From Cordilura impudica (lineage: Eukaryota > Arthropoda > Insecta > Diptera > Scathophagidae), in NCBI GenBank assembly GCA_963682025.1, contig OY821520.1, positions 186,710,758 through 186,774,757 on the forward strand: 64,000 bases of DNA, in the 5' to 3' direction. Position 1 is the stretch's first letter; the number at the start of each line of letters is the position of its first letter. A program made the translations under genes and the position numbers. A model generated the notes under the pieces. That model did no database searches. It was given only the letters and a program-made list of their open reading frames with translations, and had not been told where the DNA came from. Below, piece by piece: positions 22,925 through 35,514 of this stretch.

Positions 22925-23754
22925 TATACTACGTTGCCTTCTTCGCTATTCGCTATTGAATTTCAGCAAGGCATTCCGAGATTTCTTAATATTTGACGAG
23001 GATATTTTGCCCAACGACGTAGCTAGAATCTGAATATCTTTTTGGAAATTGAACTTTTTTAGTTTTAACTCCGAATTTTTCCCCTTCTCGCCTAGCAAAT
23101 GAGTTGATAACGTTTTGATCTAACGACTGAATAAGCGCAGTGCAATTGGATGGAGTGAAACTAAAAGCGCTAAAAGGCGTTAGTTATATATTTGTAAAAA
23201 ATAGAATTATATTTATTGATTTTCAAAAAAAACCTACATACATATGTACATATGTAATATTTGTACATTTGAGTTATTCAGAACTTAATGAAAAGCTGTG
23301 AAGTATATATAAATAATAAGAAAAGCTTGATTTGCATCCTCATCTTCAGGCCATAATATTGTTTGAATATAAAATTTTGATTTTATTGGTAATGCTAATT
23401 AAGTGAGGTATTCAATTATATCGCGTTTCACTTTCAATACATCACAATTAAAATCAAAATTATGTAATACATTATAATCATGAAAAACTCTGCGGCAAGC
23501 ATAATTAGTCCTAAAATAGTCGAAATAAAGCGGATAAAATGTCTTGTGAAAACACAAGGTATGTTAAAATTTTAATTTGATAAAAGAGACTCTGAGTCAA
23601 CATCGCTGTTAGCAAGGTTGAATACAAAGGTAACACCCAGCATGGTCCTCCTACTCTCAAGAGCTTGGAGTCTAATAAGCCTTAGTATACATGGTTAGTC
23701 ATCATAACTCCAAATGAATACTGAAGTGCATTTTAATGTCATTTAAAACATACT
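22925..23754. other. intergenic, no gene seen
   Basis: AT-rich. Nothing recognisable beyond short palindromes such as catatgtacatatg near 23243. Confidence 0.4.
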
Positions 23755-24135
23755 TTCAAAATAGGTACTTTTTAAAAAAAGGGTACATACTTAAAAAGAC
23801 TACTTTTTAAAAAAAGGATCCTTTTAAAAAGGCGTAATTTTCAAAAAAAATTTATTATCTTAAGAAAAGGGTACTTTTTAAGAAAAGGGTGCTTTTTTAA
23901 ATATAAGGTAGTTTTTTAGAAAAAAGTGTACTTTTTTAAAAAATAGTTTCCTTAATAAGTTTACTTATTTTAAAAAAAGATAATTTTTTAAGAAAAGGTA
24001 CTTTTTTAAAGCTATTTTTTTTTTTTCAAGAAGACGTACTTTTTTTAAGAAAATGTACATTTTAAGAAAAGTCACTCCTTTAAAAAATGTAGTTTTTGAG
24101 AAAAGGTATTTTTTAAGAAAATGCATTTTCTTTAT
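23755..24135. repeat. degenerate A/T minisatellite
   Basis: Repeats of 'tactttttaagaaaaggg' with units of about 20-24 bp and much length variation, flanked by unique sequence. The 67-codon minus-strand ORF through it is compositional. Confidence 0.7.
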
Positions 24136-24229
24136 TATATCGGGATAACGATAAAAAAATATGGGCAATTCTTGCTTACGCTAATATGACACTTGCAGTA
24201 TAATCATACACACAACCTTATAACTTAAG

Positions 24230-24600
24230 AAATATAACTTAAGAAAGGCAACAAACATATTTAGCAATTTTATTTTTTCAAGAGTTTTTCACACTTTCAT
24301 TCATTTCTCGTGACCTTTGGTCCGATTTTGATGATTTGAAACAGCAATCCTTCGGGATGTTAATAAACGATTTTATGAAAAAAACGAAGAGTCTAGTTTA
24401 GTTGTTGAGGGTGCGATCGTGATTTCCACAGGCAGACGGGCAGACGGACAGACGGCAGGCGATCATCGCTAAATCTACTTCCCTTGTTATAGAGTTAAGA
24501 ATATGTATAGTTTCGGGGTCTCCGGAATTTATTTCGATATATTACCTTCTGTACAGTGGTGTGGAGGGGTGTAATAAAATATCGTTTATTTTTTTGTGGA
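24230..24600 (+). repeat. GACGG-bearing dispersed repeat
   Basis: Contains 'ggcagacgggcagacggaca', then 'gcgatcatcgctaaatctac' and a terminal 'ggtgtggaggggtgtaataaaat'. The layout recalls DINE-1/mini-me repeats (a GTCY microsatellite near one end), but the sequence differs from the main INE-1-like family. It is related to 4082-4405. Confidence 0.4.
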
Positions 24601-25500
24601 TGTTGTTTATTTAATTTTTATAAATCCTTTCCTGCCACACAAAACGTGATTGCGCTAGTTATAATTTTTATTCGTTAACAATAATTTTTGTTCAATATTT
24701 GGATGATACAAACATCTAAATACATGATTTTTTTTTACCAGATATATCATTTTATACGGTAATAGCAACATCATTTCTTATTAAATAAAGCAACTCTGAA
24801 ATAATAGTCAAGAAATTGTAGCTACGAAAAAAAAAGAAAAGTTGTATTACCAGCCAGAAGTTTAATAAACTAATAAAAGTCAACGTCATGGCCATTACTT
24901 AAGTAAGCTAAATAGTTTGAACACAATTGAAACATAGAAAATTGCAACAAACAACAACAACACCAGATGAGGTAAAAACACAAAACTTTTAATTACTGGC
25001 AAAACTTCAATTGTTTTCGCAATAGCAATTGTCACATTTTTATCAATATCACAAAGCAGAAGAAGAAGAAGAAGCGGTTTTATAAGTTTCTTATGATGAA
25101 GTAATATACATATATTTTAAAAATAAATAATATTACTAAATAAAAGAAGAAGAAGAAGTAGAAAAAACAAATTCATAGCCAAGTTTTTGTTTTGTTTTAA
25201 TAAATATTATATATTTTGTTTGTTTGTTTTTTTTTTTTTTTTTTTGATAAACATTTATATGCACTAATTTTTCAAACTTTTTGCCCTCATACTGACTCTG
25301 CTACACACTACTATACTAGTGCTTAGTAGTGTTGTTTTTGTTGTATAAAATAGTTTTTTTTTTTGCTTTCAACAACTGACTGCATGTTTGCATGCAATTT
25401 CTATGCAGGGGGAAATAAGTCTACATACTCGTACATTTATATGTATGTTTGCTACAATGCGATAATATATCCATCCAAAAAAACAGAAAGAAATTCACAT

Positions 25501-25508
25501 TATAAAAG
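25501..25508 (+). promoter_or_regulatory. candidate TATA box
   Basis: TATAAAAG lies 60 bp upstream of the ATG at 25561 and 39 bp upstream of the alternative ATG at 25540. The spacing would give a leader of about 30 bp to the 25561 start. No initiator match was confirmed. Confidence 0.35.
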
Positions 25509-25560
25509 CTTTGGACTGGACATATTGCGAAAACAATTGATGTTTGGATACCGTCGTGAA

Positions 25561-25605
25561 ATGTACGCGCTACAGTTAAAATATTTGTATATAGCCTTGC
25601 TAATT
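25561..25605 (+). CDS. exon 1 of secreted Gln-rich protein (signal peptide)
   Basis: Encodes MYALQLKYLYIALLI and stops at a donor site, ATT|GTAAGT (GT at 25606). Phase is 0, and joining to the exon at 30826 (IASIGFNEA...) completes a hydrophobic signal peptide that neither exon holds alone. An upstream in-frame ATG at 25540 would add seven residues (MFGYRRE). I prefer 25561 because the hydrophobic core then sits at the usual distance from the start. The joined coding length from 25561 is 2304 bp, an exact multiple of three (767 residues). The 5220-bp intron that follows contains INE-1-like and mariner debris. Confidence 0.6.
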
Positions 25606-26339
25606 GTAAGTAACGGTTAAACAAACAAAAAACAAGCAAAAACGGTTAACATTTTTAAATTAATCATAATCCTACAATAAAATATGAATCTTTAAAAAAA
25701 ACGCATCAAAAAAAATGTTGAAAACTAAAAATTATTGAAAAAATAAGCAAACTGGCAAAAAAAAAAATAACAAGTGTGAAAATGTAAAAAAAAACAGCTT
25801 GTTCAATAAGCAATATAACGTGAATTAAACAATTTTGTTGTTGGTTTTTTCTTTCTTTCAAGATATAACAACAATGTCAGGATAATGACTGAATAATTTT
25901 AATGGCTTGTAATATTGTGATATTTATTTGATACGGGCCCAATCATTTTCTATTGATGTTGAGTGCCATTAATTGATTGTTGCTGCTTTGTGTTAATGAA
26001 CTTTAAATCAACATAATTAATGGAGTTTTGATTTATTTTTTTAGTTGTTGTTGGCGTTAAATTTTAACCAAGCGTGTCAAATATAAATCAAACCCAATCA
26101 AAGCAAAAAGCGAAAGTTTTTTCTCTCTTCCGAACAAAATAAGCAACAGAAAGAGTCAATAACTTTATCTAGCAAGGAAGTGTTAAAGTGAAAAAATCTA
26201 ATATTCTATTATTGATAGATTATTGATAGAAGAACTCTTGAAAGTTTTATAGTTTACTCTATTTATTTAGAAATATTATATATGTATATCAAGCATAAAC
26301 TCTAAAAAGATTTAAGCGACACGATTTTCGATTTTCGTT

Positions 26340-26655
26340 TTAGGGTATAATGACTTTGTGCTGATATTTATCCATTTATCAATAGTCCAAAAACAGACCC
26401 TATAAGACAATTCTAAGTCATAGCCTCCATATGAAGCTGATTCTCGATTTTCACTTAAATCTGTCAAAACAAAAAAATATTGCACAGATTTTTCTCAAAT
26501 TTGGTTGGTATATGTTTTTGCAAAAAATTAAGTGACCTTAGTCCCCATATAAATATAGCATCCGATATGAACTTTTTCATATCCGAAGGCAAACAAATTA
26601 ATAACAATGCTAAATTTGAATTATGCTTATTTTCTATATGTAATTAGTTGGACCT
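26340..26655 (+). mobile_element. INE-1/DINE-1-like copy, internally deleted
   Basis: Begins 'tagggtataatgactttgtg', jumps past the GTCC tract to 'caatagtccaaaaa', and continues to 'gtaattagttggacct', lacking the hairpin end. It lies in intron 1 of the Gln-rich gene, in the same orientation. Confidence 0.78.
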
Positions 26656-26669
26656 AATTAGATCAAAAA

Positions 26670-26800
26670 AGATGAATTTTGTTAAAAAACTAAAAATCTT
26701 TATTTATTCAGCCAAATCAAGTTTATCGCCTTCAAAGTATTCACCTACCGAGAGAATACACTTATGATTGCCAGGATTATAGAAATTAGTTAAACAATTT
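26670..26800 (-). pseudogene. mariner transposase C-terminal tail
   Basis: The minus strand reads NHKCILSVGEYFEGDKLDLA and a stop, the usual end of irritans-type mariner transposases (…KCI…GEYFEGDK…). The upstream part (to about 27100) is too decayed to read with confidence. Lies in intron 1 of the Gln-rich gene. Confidence 0.5.
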
Positions 26801-27129
26801 CATGACTTTCCATATGTTATTGGCTTCTCTACCACAAGACAGTCCAGACTGTTTAAAAACCGTCTACCTTGGGCGCTGGTAATTCACAAAGTAGATGAAT
26901 TTAACAGCCTGGCAACACGACACTTTGCACGATTTTCTAGACATTTGATGACTACTTTACATTAATAACAAACTGATTTCGAATTCCATTTTTATCTTCA
27001 CCTTGCAGTTTCTGGACGCAAGACCAAAACACGGCAAAAAATACACTTTTTCGGAGTTTGTTTACGCTATATCTTGAAAAATGGAGCTCATTCACAAAAA
27101 ACGTACTCCGCGGCAAATTAAACACTGTT

Positions 27130-28269
27130 CTCGTTTCTGTTCGTCATTACAATACCTGGAGTAGTCTCAAATTTGGACATCAAATTCAATAGCCATATTA
27201 TCTAAAAACCAATATCCCATTAGAATACTCGTTATGCTGTGTAGCTTTTCCTTATTCCAACGGACTAAGTTTCTACCCCGTTTCCTATCTATTGATGGGA
27301 ATATATGTTACCATGTCCTACATTTGTAAATATTAAAAAATAACAATCTAGAAGTTGTTGAAGCTGCACAACAACTCAATTTGACCACAGTTTCATTGCT
27401 ACAGATTCATTGTAGCTACCAAATTTTTTTGCCAACCGAATTGCGGTGTAGTTAGTATCCGAGTTTCGGGTTGGTTAAGATTTGAACTCTGTTATCTTAA
27501 CAGAAAATATTTTATCATCATAGAAAGCTGTTAGCTGCGAATAAGTTTATGTTGGGACAATCGAATATACAGATGATCATATTTAGAAAAATTTGGATAG
27601 GGGATTTTTTTAAACCATTTTCTGGATTTAACAAATTTCCATACATCAATTGACTTTACGTCTAAAAAGCATTCCAGACTGTCGATAACTGCTTTCCAAA
27701 ATCGTAACAAAATCAGTTTTTATTCTCTCCCAAGTCATAAAAACTGAGTTTTTGGGACGTCAATCAAAGATAGTTTGATTTTTTTTTATCATGTACAGAC
27801 TACAAGATTCAGGTCGGTAACGACAAATATGTTGATGTGACATCATATATCATGTACCTTAAGAATTACTTCTGGGTATGTCCATCTTTCTTGGATAAGA
27901 TAAATTACTCATTATATTACCATTTCCTTAGCCAATTTAAGTAAGTTTGTAATCCTTTTCTATATCCTAATGCTATCGAAGTCTTATTGTTATCCTCCTA
28001 GTTTTTAGCAATCTGTCTATAGCTCTCGCACATACTTCTTTCCGCTCGTTTCTAATTACAACTTATTTTACTGGCGTTCAGTTATTATTAACATTGTATT
28101 GTGTGAGTTGCTTTAGTTTCTCTTTTATTCAGTTATACATTTGGAATTTATTTATCACAATTCAAGGGCTAGTGACTGTTAACATAGATTGCTATCTTAT
28201 ATAAATGGACGCGGCTCTGCAGCGGATACTCGTACATAGAGGGCGTACCAAAAATGTATCTTGTTTATA
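27130..28269. other. intronic sequence, nothing recognised
   Basis: Part of the long first intron of the Gln-rich gene. Mixed base composition and several short ORFs, with no family motif that I can support. Confidence 0.35.
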
Positions 28270-28720
28270 ACTTCATTTTCATTCACATTAAATTAATATT
28301 TTAGTTTCAAAAGAATCTGCATAAAATGTATAATTTTTCCTCCAACCACAGTTGTTCAAAAATATTAACTTTCTGGACAATACACTGCTGATGACGTTAG
28401 GTTTTTGATTCACGAACTTCAACCAACATTCTGTTCTGAGTTTTGGGGAAATTCTTCCTCAATTGCGGCTATATATTCGTCCGATGTTATGGGTTTACTG
28501 GCGTAGACTTTTAAGGTATTCTTATAAGAAAAAGTGGAGTAGTGTCAGGTCTGGAGAACGGGAACTTCTTTTGTTCATGTCATCTGTTTGTAGAATTCTC
28601 ATCAAAATATGAGCTTACATCACAATAAAGGAATTGGGATGATCCGCCCTATTGGAAATACAGTTTGCTATTTGCACCAAAGTCCTCCCGAATCACGGTA
28701 AAAATGCTTGAGGTAAACTA
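28270..28720 (-). pseudogene. mariner-like transposase fragment
   Basis: The minus strand shows RPDTTPLFLIRIP (compare SPDLTPLDFFLWG), then KSLRQ-TH and NIGRIYSRN in broken frames, then a stretch like the FPQN…M end of this transposase group. Intronic and heavily mutated, so the assignment is tentative. Confidence 0.4.
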
Positions 28721-29507
28721 AAATAATTGCAAAAGCGTATGCATTTTGTTTTGGAATACCCTTGGAATACCTTTGGAATACCATAGAAAGAAGATTCAAA
28801 ACCAGTGTATGATATAAGGTCTCGTGTCTAATTTCTTCCCAAAAAGGTCATGAAGTCGTACGACAAAATTTAATTTAATATGAGCTAAGTACGAGATAGA
28901 GATCATTCCTAAATCATTTTCAAATATATCTATAATTTTTTAATTATATTTTTTAATTATATTTTGGCGGAGTTTTTTTTATTCACTAGAGAGAATGGAC
29001 AATCGTAATTTTAGAGATGAGAAACTGAGGAAAGCGATATAAGTATATGGTCATGCCACATAAACCTAAGTTATAAAAAGCTGTAAAGAAATTTAAGGAC
29101 AGAAATTCGCCGAACAACCAAAAACCATCAGCTTTTTTATCAAATTTAGAAATCTGATCATTCCACTATCTGACTTTATTTCTTGACATGTAATTCCCTA
29201 CGAGAAAAGCCATAATAATTTTTACATGGGGATGTCATAGTCTGGGTAAATTGGCCGCGTGGGACATATCTAGAATTAGATCTGAGAGAGATCACAAGCA
29301 ACCAATTTACTATGAAATACTGATGTGTCGCACCATCGGTTCCTATGACTTATCCCGTAGGATCATCAACTTATCTTGAGAGACATCTTACCCGACGTCA
29401 AGAAGTTTCAAACACCTACGTGTTTTAGTGCGCTAAATCCGATGCGTCGTGAATAAATTTTTTTTAAATAAAACTCTTTAAGACATCTGAAAGTACTACT
29501 CTTACTC

Positions 29508-29906
29508 TTGAATACACTTCTTCCAGGTTATTGTTCTCAAACAAATCGTCCGTTCAAATTACTTAGCATAGAATTTTCGTTTCAATACTTAAAAATATAT
29601 AATAATTCTTCTTTTAGACCGGAACATACTTTTCAAAAGCTTTCAGGTGCACTGAATTATAATTTAAACTCAGAAATGCTCCACTACATCAAAACTTCGC
29701 GAAATTTGAAGAAATGTTCTGAAGCGAATCTGAGGTTATATTCAGATAAAGCAAGCAAAAGACCGTTAGAAAAATATGCTCTTGTTCCAGGGTCTAAAAA
29801 TGTCCTCCTGTGTAATGTAATCCTCGATTTCATTGAAGCCCATGTCCATATAGCAAATAATCATTTGGTAGGACATCCTATTTGCCAATCACCTTTACGA
29901 AAATAG
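29508..29906 (+). other. 132-codon ORF of unknown nature
   Basis: An open frame starting MNTLLPGYCSQTNRPFKLLS, without a motif I recognise, lying between two mariner relics in the long intron. It includes CNVILDFIEAHVHIANNH. It could be a transposon remnant or chance. Codon choice is AT-rich like the surroundings. Confidence 0.25.
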
Positions 29907-29939
29907 ATGTTTCCAACTTTGTGATTTATAAACAATTTG

Positions 29940-30290
29940 TTGAAAGAATATTACTTATTTTATCTCCCGTATATAAAGAATTAATTGATTAATACACATC
30001 ATCCACTGGTTCTCCAACTTTTTTAAACCGTCCGCAAAGTAATATTCCGAAACGTCTTCAAAATTGGTTTCTGCTGCACATTTATCTTTTCCATCGATCC
30101 ATTTCCCTAAATTTGGGAACAGGAAAAAGTCGCTGGGAGCCAAATATTGAGAAAAAGTTAGTTCCGTAAAAATTTGAACCTCAACTCGTGTGTTTTTGCC
30201 ATCGAAAGTAGACAAGAATGCACTCGAGTTTTATCTTGATGAAAGATCAGTTTTATAAAAAATGACAAAATGATTCTACATTATTGTTTT
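29940..30290 (-). pseudogene. mariner transposase C-terminal fragment
   Basis: The minus strand reads FHQDKTRVHSCLLSMAKTHE (compare HQDNAPCH…MAKIHELGF). After a frameshift come LAPSDFFLFPNLGKWIDGK and YYFADGLKKLENQWMMCI. This spans the last catalytic region and tail of an irritans-type mariner. In the HQD box the usual N-A-P residues are replaced by K-T-R. Located in intron 1 of the Gln-rich gene. Confidence 0.7.
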
Positions 30291-30825
30291 TAAAGTAATC
30301 AATGTAGACATGCAAATCTCAAAAACCGTGGGCCTAACCCTACCCTTCACCTAGTGAAATGCATTGCTTTGACTGTTGAAATTCATCTGAAAAGCTCTAA
30401 ACCAGCTACTGAATCAGTCACAGGATTGCGTTTATACTCAAACGCAATTTGTTGTAAAAAATTTAAATTACTGAACCATATGATATAGCCGAGGGCTCAA
30501 CTAGTTCACACACTGTAACTCATCGTTCACTCAAAACTATAACGTGGATTTTATTGCTGATTTCCGAAGTAACTGCCGCAACTGGAGGTCTAGAGCGATG
30601 TTCATCATTTGAGAATGTACGGATCTTTGATTTCTTTCAACGAGAAGTGCATGATAGGATGAAATTTCCATTTTGTCAATTTTCAAAATTGGCAAAAGTT
30701 GTTTCAACTAATCGATTCTTTAAACAAAAACACCATATGAAGGATTTGCCTAAAAAATTTTAGTAGTCTTCTGCAACCTAACATTTTTCAGAAACCTAAG
30801 TAATCTTAAATTATTAAATTTTCAG

Positions 30826-31015
30826 ATAGCATCTATAGGCTTTAATGAAGCCATAACTAATGGCCGTAGTAAACGACGATTTGGAACAAAAACTTCAAAG
30901 GCATCTTCTGATGAAGCTACAGAAAAATCCGCAGCCGATCAGACTATATCGGCCTCGACCAATACTGAATCGAATAAATATCGAAGAGGAGGTTCTTACT
31001 CCACAGATGCAGGAG
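30826..31015 (+). CDS. exon 2 of secreted Gln-rich protein
   Basis: Acceptor TTTTCAG|ATAGCA at 30825/30826 and donor GGAG|GTAGGT at 31015/31016. Encodes IASIGFNEAITNG, which finishes the signal peptide, then RSKRRFG, a furin-type R-S-K-R site, then a Ser/Thr/Ala-rich stretch to RRGGSYSTDAG. The 66-bp intron (31016-31081) ends ATTGCAG. The next exon continues in frame (GG|G AT..., DYSYNSADIN). Confidence 0.72.
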
Positions 31016-31081
31016 GTAGGTTTTTGTAAAAAAAAACTAAATTTTTTCTTCAATTTAGTCATATTTTTCCATGGATTGCAG

Positions 31082-33150
31082 ATTATTCATATAACTCGGC
31101 CGATATTAATGTAATACGACCGGAAAGCAAACCTGTACATACCAAAATCACAGCGAAATATACCAGTAGTATCACAATACCACATGATTCATTCGAAGAT
31201 ACAGAGACGGCTGAAGAGTACGTAGCCAAAGCAATGGGTTTATATGGTTCTCGGTTGCGTGAACCAATACGCATACCCAATGAAGTAGAGCCCACACAAG
31301 CTGAGCAACCAATGCAACAGCAGCAACAGCAACAATATCAACAACATTTACAACAGCAGCAGCAACAGCACCACCATGAATACGAACAACATGAACAAAG
31401 ACTACAACAACAACAGCATCAACTCGAACAACATGAACAACGACTACAACAGCATCAGCACCAGCATGAACAACATGAACAAAACTTGCAAAATCAAGAG
31501 AAACAAACTAAAAATTTCGATTACTTTAACTACATACAAAAACAGGCTCAACCACAGGCTGCTACGCCCATCGAAGAAGAAGAACCACAACAACCGCAGC
31601 AACAACAGCAACAAATACAAGTACCCTATCATCAATATGCTCCTACTTCCGCTCAATCTCAAACGGAAAATGATGCCAAACAGTTGGTGGAAGCTCAAAT
31701 ACAAGCCCAACTTCACGAGCAAATACAACAAGCGCAATATTTGACACAAGAACGCCAACAGGAACAAGCCCAGGCAGAAGAACAAATTAAACATGAACAA
31801 TCTCCAGCTCCAGTAAGTGAAAAAGATCCAGTTACCAGATCTTACAATGTGTACGATGAACAAACCGAAGGCTATGATTCAGCTCAACAATCCGTAGTCG
31901 ATCGTAATTATCGCACAAAGTATAATTATAAGCCCTCATCTCAATACCAAATAATGGCCAATGAAAATGAAGAGAAGATACGAGTATCCGCCTCTACGGA
32001 GATACCTAAGGCGGAAATAATGAAACAAATAGAAAAATCCGTTATCAAATATATGAAGGAATTAGAAGCCGAGGGTAAGATAATAGCTGCCCCTCACAAA
32101 GAAGAACCCAAAACCTATTACAAGGTTATAACTGTAGCCGGCAGTGATGAGAAGCGTATTGGTTCGACTACGGCGAAACCAGTTAAATATGTTTCATCTC
32201 CTAGTGGAAACTATCAAGACCCCTTTAAGCACTCACCATCTCACGCTTCTGCTGGCTCTTCATCTTCGTCACAAAAATATCACAAACATTCTGTTGCCAA
32301 GCCCAGTTACCAAACCGAAACGGAAAGTTCCTATCAAGCTGGAGCCCAGGACGTATCCGAATTAGCGCCCAATGTAGAATTCATATATAAAATTAAAACC
32401 AAAGCTCCGCTACATACAGCTACGGTGAAAACCGTTTCGAAGCCATATAATTTACCCGTTAAGTCATATGAACAATTTGATCATTCTTCAGCTTTGAAAA
32501 ATTTAGAAGATTTCGATTTGTCGCATGTGGTGTCCACAGGCGATCCAGAGGACCATCAGAGTGCCTCGACCAGTAAGCCCAGTAAATTATATTTCAATTC
32601 GGAAATTTATCATGACATCAACTCACTGCCATACAAACAAAAACAACAACGTGCTGAAGCTGAATATCGTAAGTTGAAAGCAGCGGCCGCTGAAATACAT
32701 CCAGACTATAAGGGTTACTCTAGCAACTCCGGCAGTAGCCAACAAAGTGGTTATTACGCTGAACCACCAGCTGAACGTGATTCAGAGCGTGATACTTCCG
32801 GTTCTAATGCATCTGATGATGGTTATCCCATTATGAATCCTTATAAGTATGTTTTCAAAAAGGAAGCTTTACCCGGCAAATACGATGAATCTTCCGGTAG
32901 TTATGAACAACAGCAGCATAAATATAAATCCACAGAATACGATAGTTATAATCCCAAATTCAACAATAATCCCGAAGTATATGGTTATCAACAAACCTAT
33001 AAGACTCACTTACCTGGCCGCCATTCGCCTGGTAAACGGGGCAAACGTGGGGGCTCTCCTTACCCCAATTTAAATAAGAAATCACCTCATCGTAGTTCGA
33101 CCTTAAAAGAATTCGAAGATTTTGCCTTACGTCCACCACCAAAAAATTAA
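31082..33150 (+). CDS. secreted Gln-rich low-complexity protein, main exon
   Basis: Role unknown; the combined protein (about 767 residues) looks secreted and extracellular. This exon opens DYSYNSADINVIRPESKPVH and continues through EEYVAKAMGLYGSRLREPIR. A Gln/His tract (about 31300-31500) follows, with three imperfect ~14-residue repeats of EQHEQRLQQ type. Then come acidic and Pro/Gln stretches, a more ordered segment with KQIEKSVIKYMKELEAEGK and YYKVITVAGSDEKR, Tyr/Ser/Lys-rich sequence with KLYFNSEIYHDINSLPYK and AEAEYRKLKAAAAEIHPDY, and a basic tail with GKRGKRGG ending LRPPPKN. Tyr-rich motifs suggest a cuticle, eggshell or matrix protein (inference). The track-style start at 31234 is internal, since the frame is open upstream to the splice acceptor. 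Confidence 0.8.
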
Positions 33151-34439
33151 GTTATTTTTAAAAATGCTAGCCAAGACAATTTTACTAAATTAAGGTTATT
33201 TTTGTATTATTACTTATTTATTATTTGGTCCAAATTATTAATTTATCTTTTAAATTATATCCTCAATAAGCTGACGGATAATAAGAATTTGATAATAGTT
33301 TCATTTAAAGAAAACAATGTGTACTATAATATTTATAAATATTTTAATGTATTTATTAAAAATTTTTTATAAACAAAATTGTATTTCTTATTTTCCTTTG
33401 TTGGTATGTGTTTGAGAGAAGGCAAGCCTAAAAGTATGCTAGTATTTATCAAAATGAAATGAAATTATTCAAAAAATATCTACAAAAAACTGTAGTAGTT
33501 TAAGGATGCCATATACATGGTCTTATACACAATGTTTATATGCATGTTCCTTATTTGTACTACAGCAACATTAAGCTTTTGCTGTCTTTTTCTCATATCA
33601 TTTCTATATAATAACTAAAACAACAAATTGTCACTACATTTCAATAATTTTTACTGTTAAAAAGTAACGTGCATACGTTAAGTATTGCAGAAACTAATAA
33701 GCTACAAATTTTTTTAAACAATTATTAAGATAAATCTTTTGACTGAGTTTCACAAAGAAAATATCATTATAAGTTCTATAGAAGCGAAAATACTCCGACC
33801 CTACATAAGGAACAAGATGGTTTAAACTATAACACGTATTTTTACTTATATCTCTTTCCGTTTAGAGATATTAAACATTTTTTTGATAAAGTTATCTTTG
33901 AAACAAAATATGAAAATAATCGAATACTTAGGTTGGTTCTAAATGGAATCTGAACAAAACGTGAGTTAAGAAATAATTATAATTAAGAGAAACTAGAGTA
34001 GAAGTAAAAACGATTTTGCTTGTAATTAATTAATTACAAATGTTAACAAAAGGGACATTTCTAATAGATACACAAAGCAAATAAATAAATTGCTTTTCGA
34101 AAGAAAAATCCCAAATTATGCTTTTAAAACAAAGATGGTCCGCGTCATTTTTGTTTCAGGAATAATAAGGTGCAGAAAGTGCTAGATCGGAATTTATAGA
34201 AACGTAAGGAGCGAAAAGACTCTTTCTCTAAACCTACGTGCTTGCCGACTGTTCCCACAGTTGAGTCAAAATTCTTATATTTCTGATGCTAGAAGAAATA
34301 TAGACGAAAAAGTTGAGTCCCAAAATGTAAAGTTTGCTTAAACAAAACTTCTTTGTTTGGCATACAATTTGGAATTGTTAGATCATTTGTAATCACTGTT
34401 AATATTAACATGAATATTAAATATCATCTGGAAAAGATG
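33151..34439. other. 3' flank of the Gln-rich gene
   Basis: AT-rich. No canonical AATAAA was found in the first 250 bp after the stop. Nothing else recognised up to the LINE relic. Confidence 0.4.
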
Positions 34440-35490
34440 TAACTTCCATTATTTGGGCAAGTGAGAACACACAATAGATTTCAAATGGATGTGCACTCCT
34501 AGAGTGTGTGTGAGTCTTGCGTAGAAAACCATGGGCTGTTGGGATGAGTGTTCATTTATCTCAGCAGAAGACTTCCCATTGTAATATCTATAATACAGTG
34601 TATCACAATCTACATTCGGACGATGCTCCAATCTCCGTAGTCCACCAGAACAATGTCTTTTACATAGATCGTACTCCTTAACCCTTTGCATACTGAGATC
34701 ACAGCACTTTTTGATTATATCAGTTGTAAAGCTTAAAGAATTCTCCAAATTTGTGATTTGTACCATATTTCTCCCACATCCAACTTTCTTACATTCCACC
34801 TAAGAAGATTGAGCGCTACAGGCTCCATCAATCTATTCCCATCTATATTGAACGTTATGCACTGGTGATCAATAAGTGTAAAAACTTCAAGTACCTTCCA
34901 GTCCATGCTCTCGGTTTCAAGATTCGCGGTACTAAATATTATATAGATAATGCTGGATCTTTCTTCATTTCGACAAGTAGCTTTGTCACCATCATTGTAT
35001 ATGATTAGCCCAGTGATGCTAGAATTTCACAGACAATAATTTCTCTCCTATCTAAGTATATTTAACTCTTTAATACCTAGCTATATCGATTGTGAGATCT
35101 GGTTTAAGGTACTTAAAATATAAAGAAATATATTTTGTAGTGATTTTTTTTGCCGGTACTCAGTGATCGTGAGTTCTTTTTTGTGCGCTTTACATAGAAG
35201 AGAATTAAAAAAAAGAAAGTAGACTTTGCTAAAAAGAATTTTTATATTGATGGTTTAACAATGATTAGAATCGTTTTACTACTCAGGTCTGATAGAGTTA
35301 AATCCATTCAGGTGTTTTGCTATTGAAATCTCCACCGATGAAGACTCATCCCTTAGCCGTTCTAATACTGATTTCAAAGTATTTATATTCCTCGTGAATA
35401 TCTCTATATCCACACTTGGTTGAAAGTAACAGCTGTATATTCTAATGCCATTTATGGTAGCAAAGACGAAACCGTTGTTTGTTCCGCAGA
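34440..35490 (-). pseudogene. LINE endonuclease-region relic (Loa/I-like)
   Basis: On the minus strand, from high to low coordinate: IRIYSCYFQPSVDIEIFTRN (about 35450-35390), then ERSSIIYIIFSTANLETESM and DWKVLEVFTLIDHQCITFNI (about 34970-34860), matching the S-I-I-D-V-T-F-A-S...L-S-D-H-x-x-I end of APE endonucleases. Next come LLRWNVRKLD and TDIIKKCCDLSMQRVKEYD leading to GGLRRLEHR, resembling the post-endonuclease segment of Loa/I-type LINEs. Frames shift several times. Abuts an INE-1-like copy. Confidence 0.6.
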
Positions 35491-35514
35491 GTGTCTGTGT
35501 GTCTGTCTATCTGT

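Noticed and set aside
24980..25260. AGA/GA microsatellites as a promoter element of the Gln-rich gene
   Set aside because: Simple repeats only; no positional evidence beyond being upstream.
31444..31863. 139-codon hydrophobic minus-strand ORF
   Set aside because: It is the antisense shadow of the Gln/His codon tract of the secreted protein.
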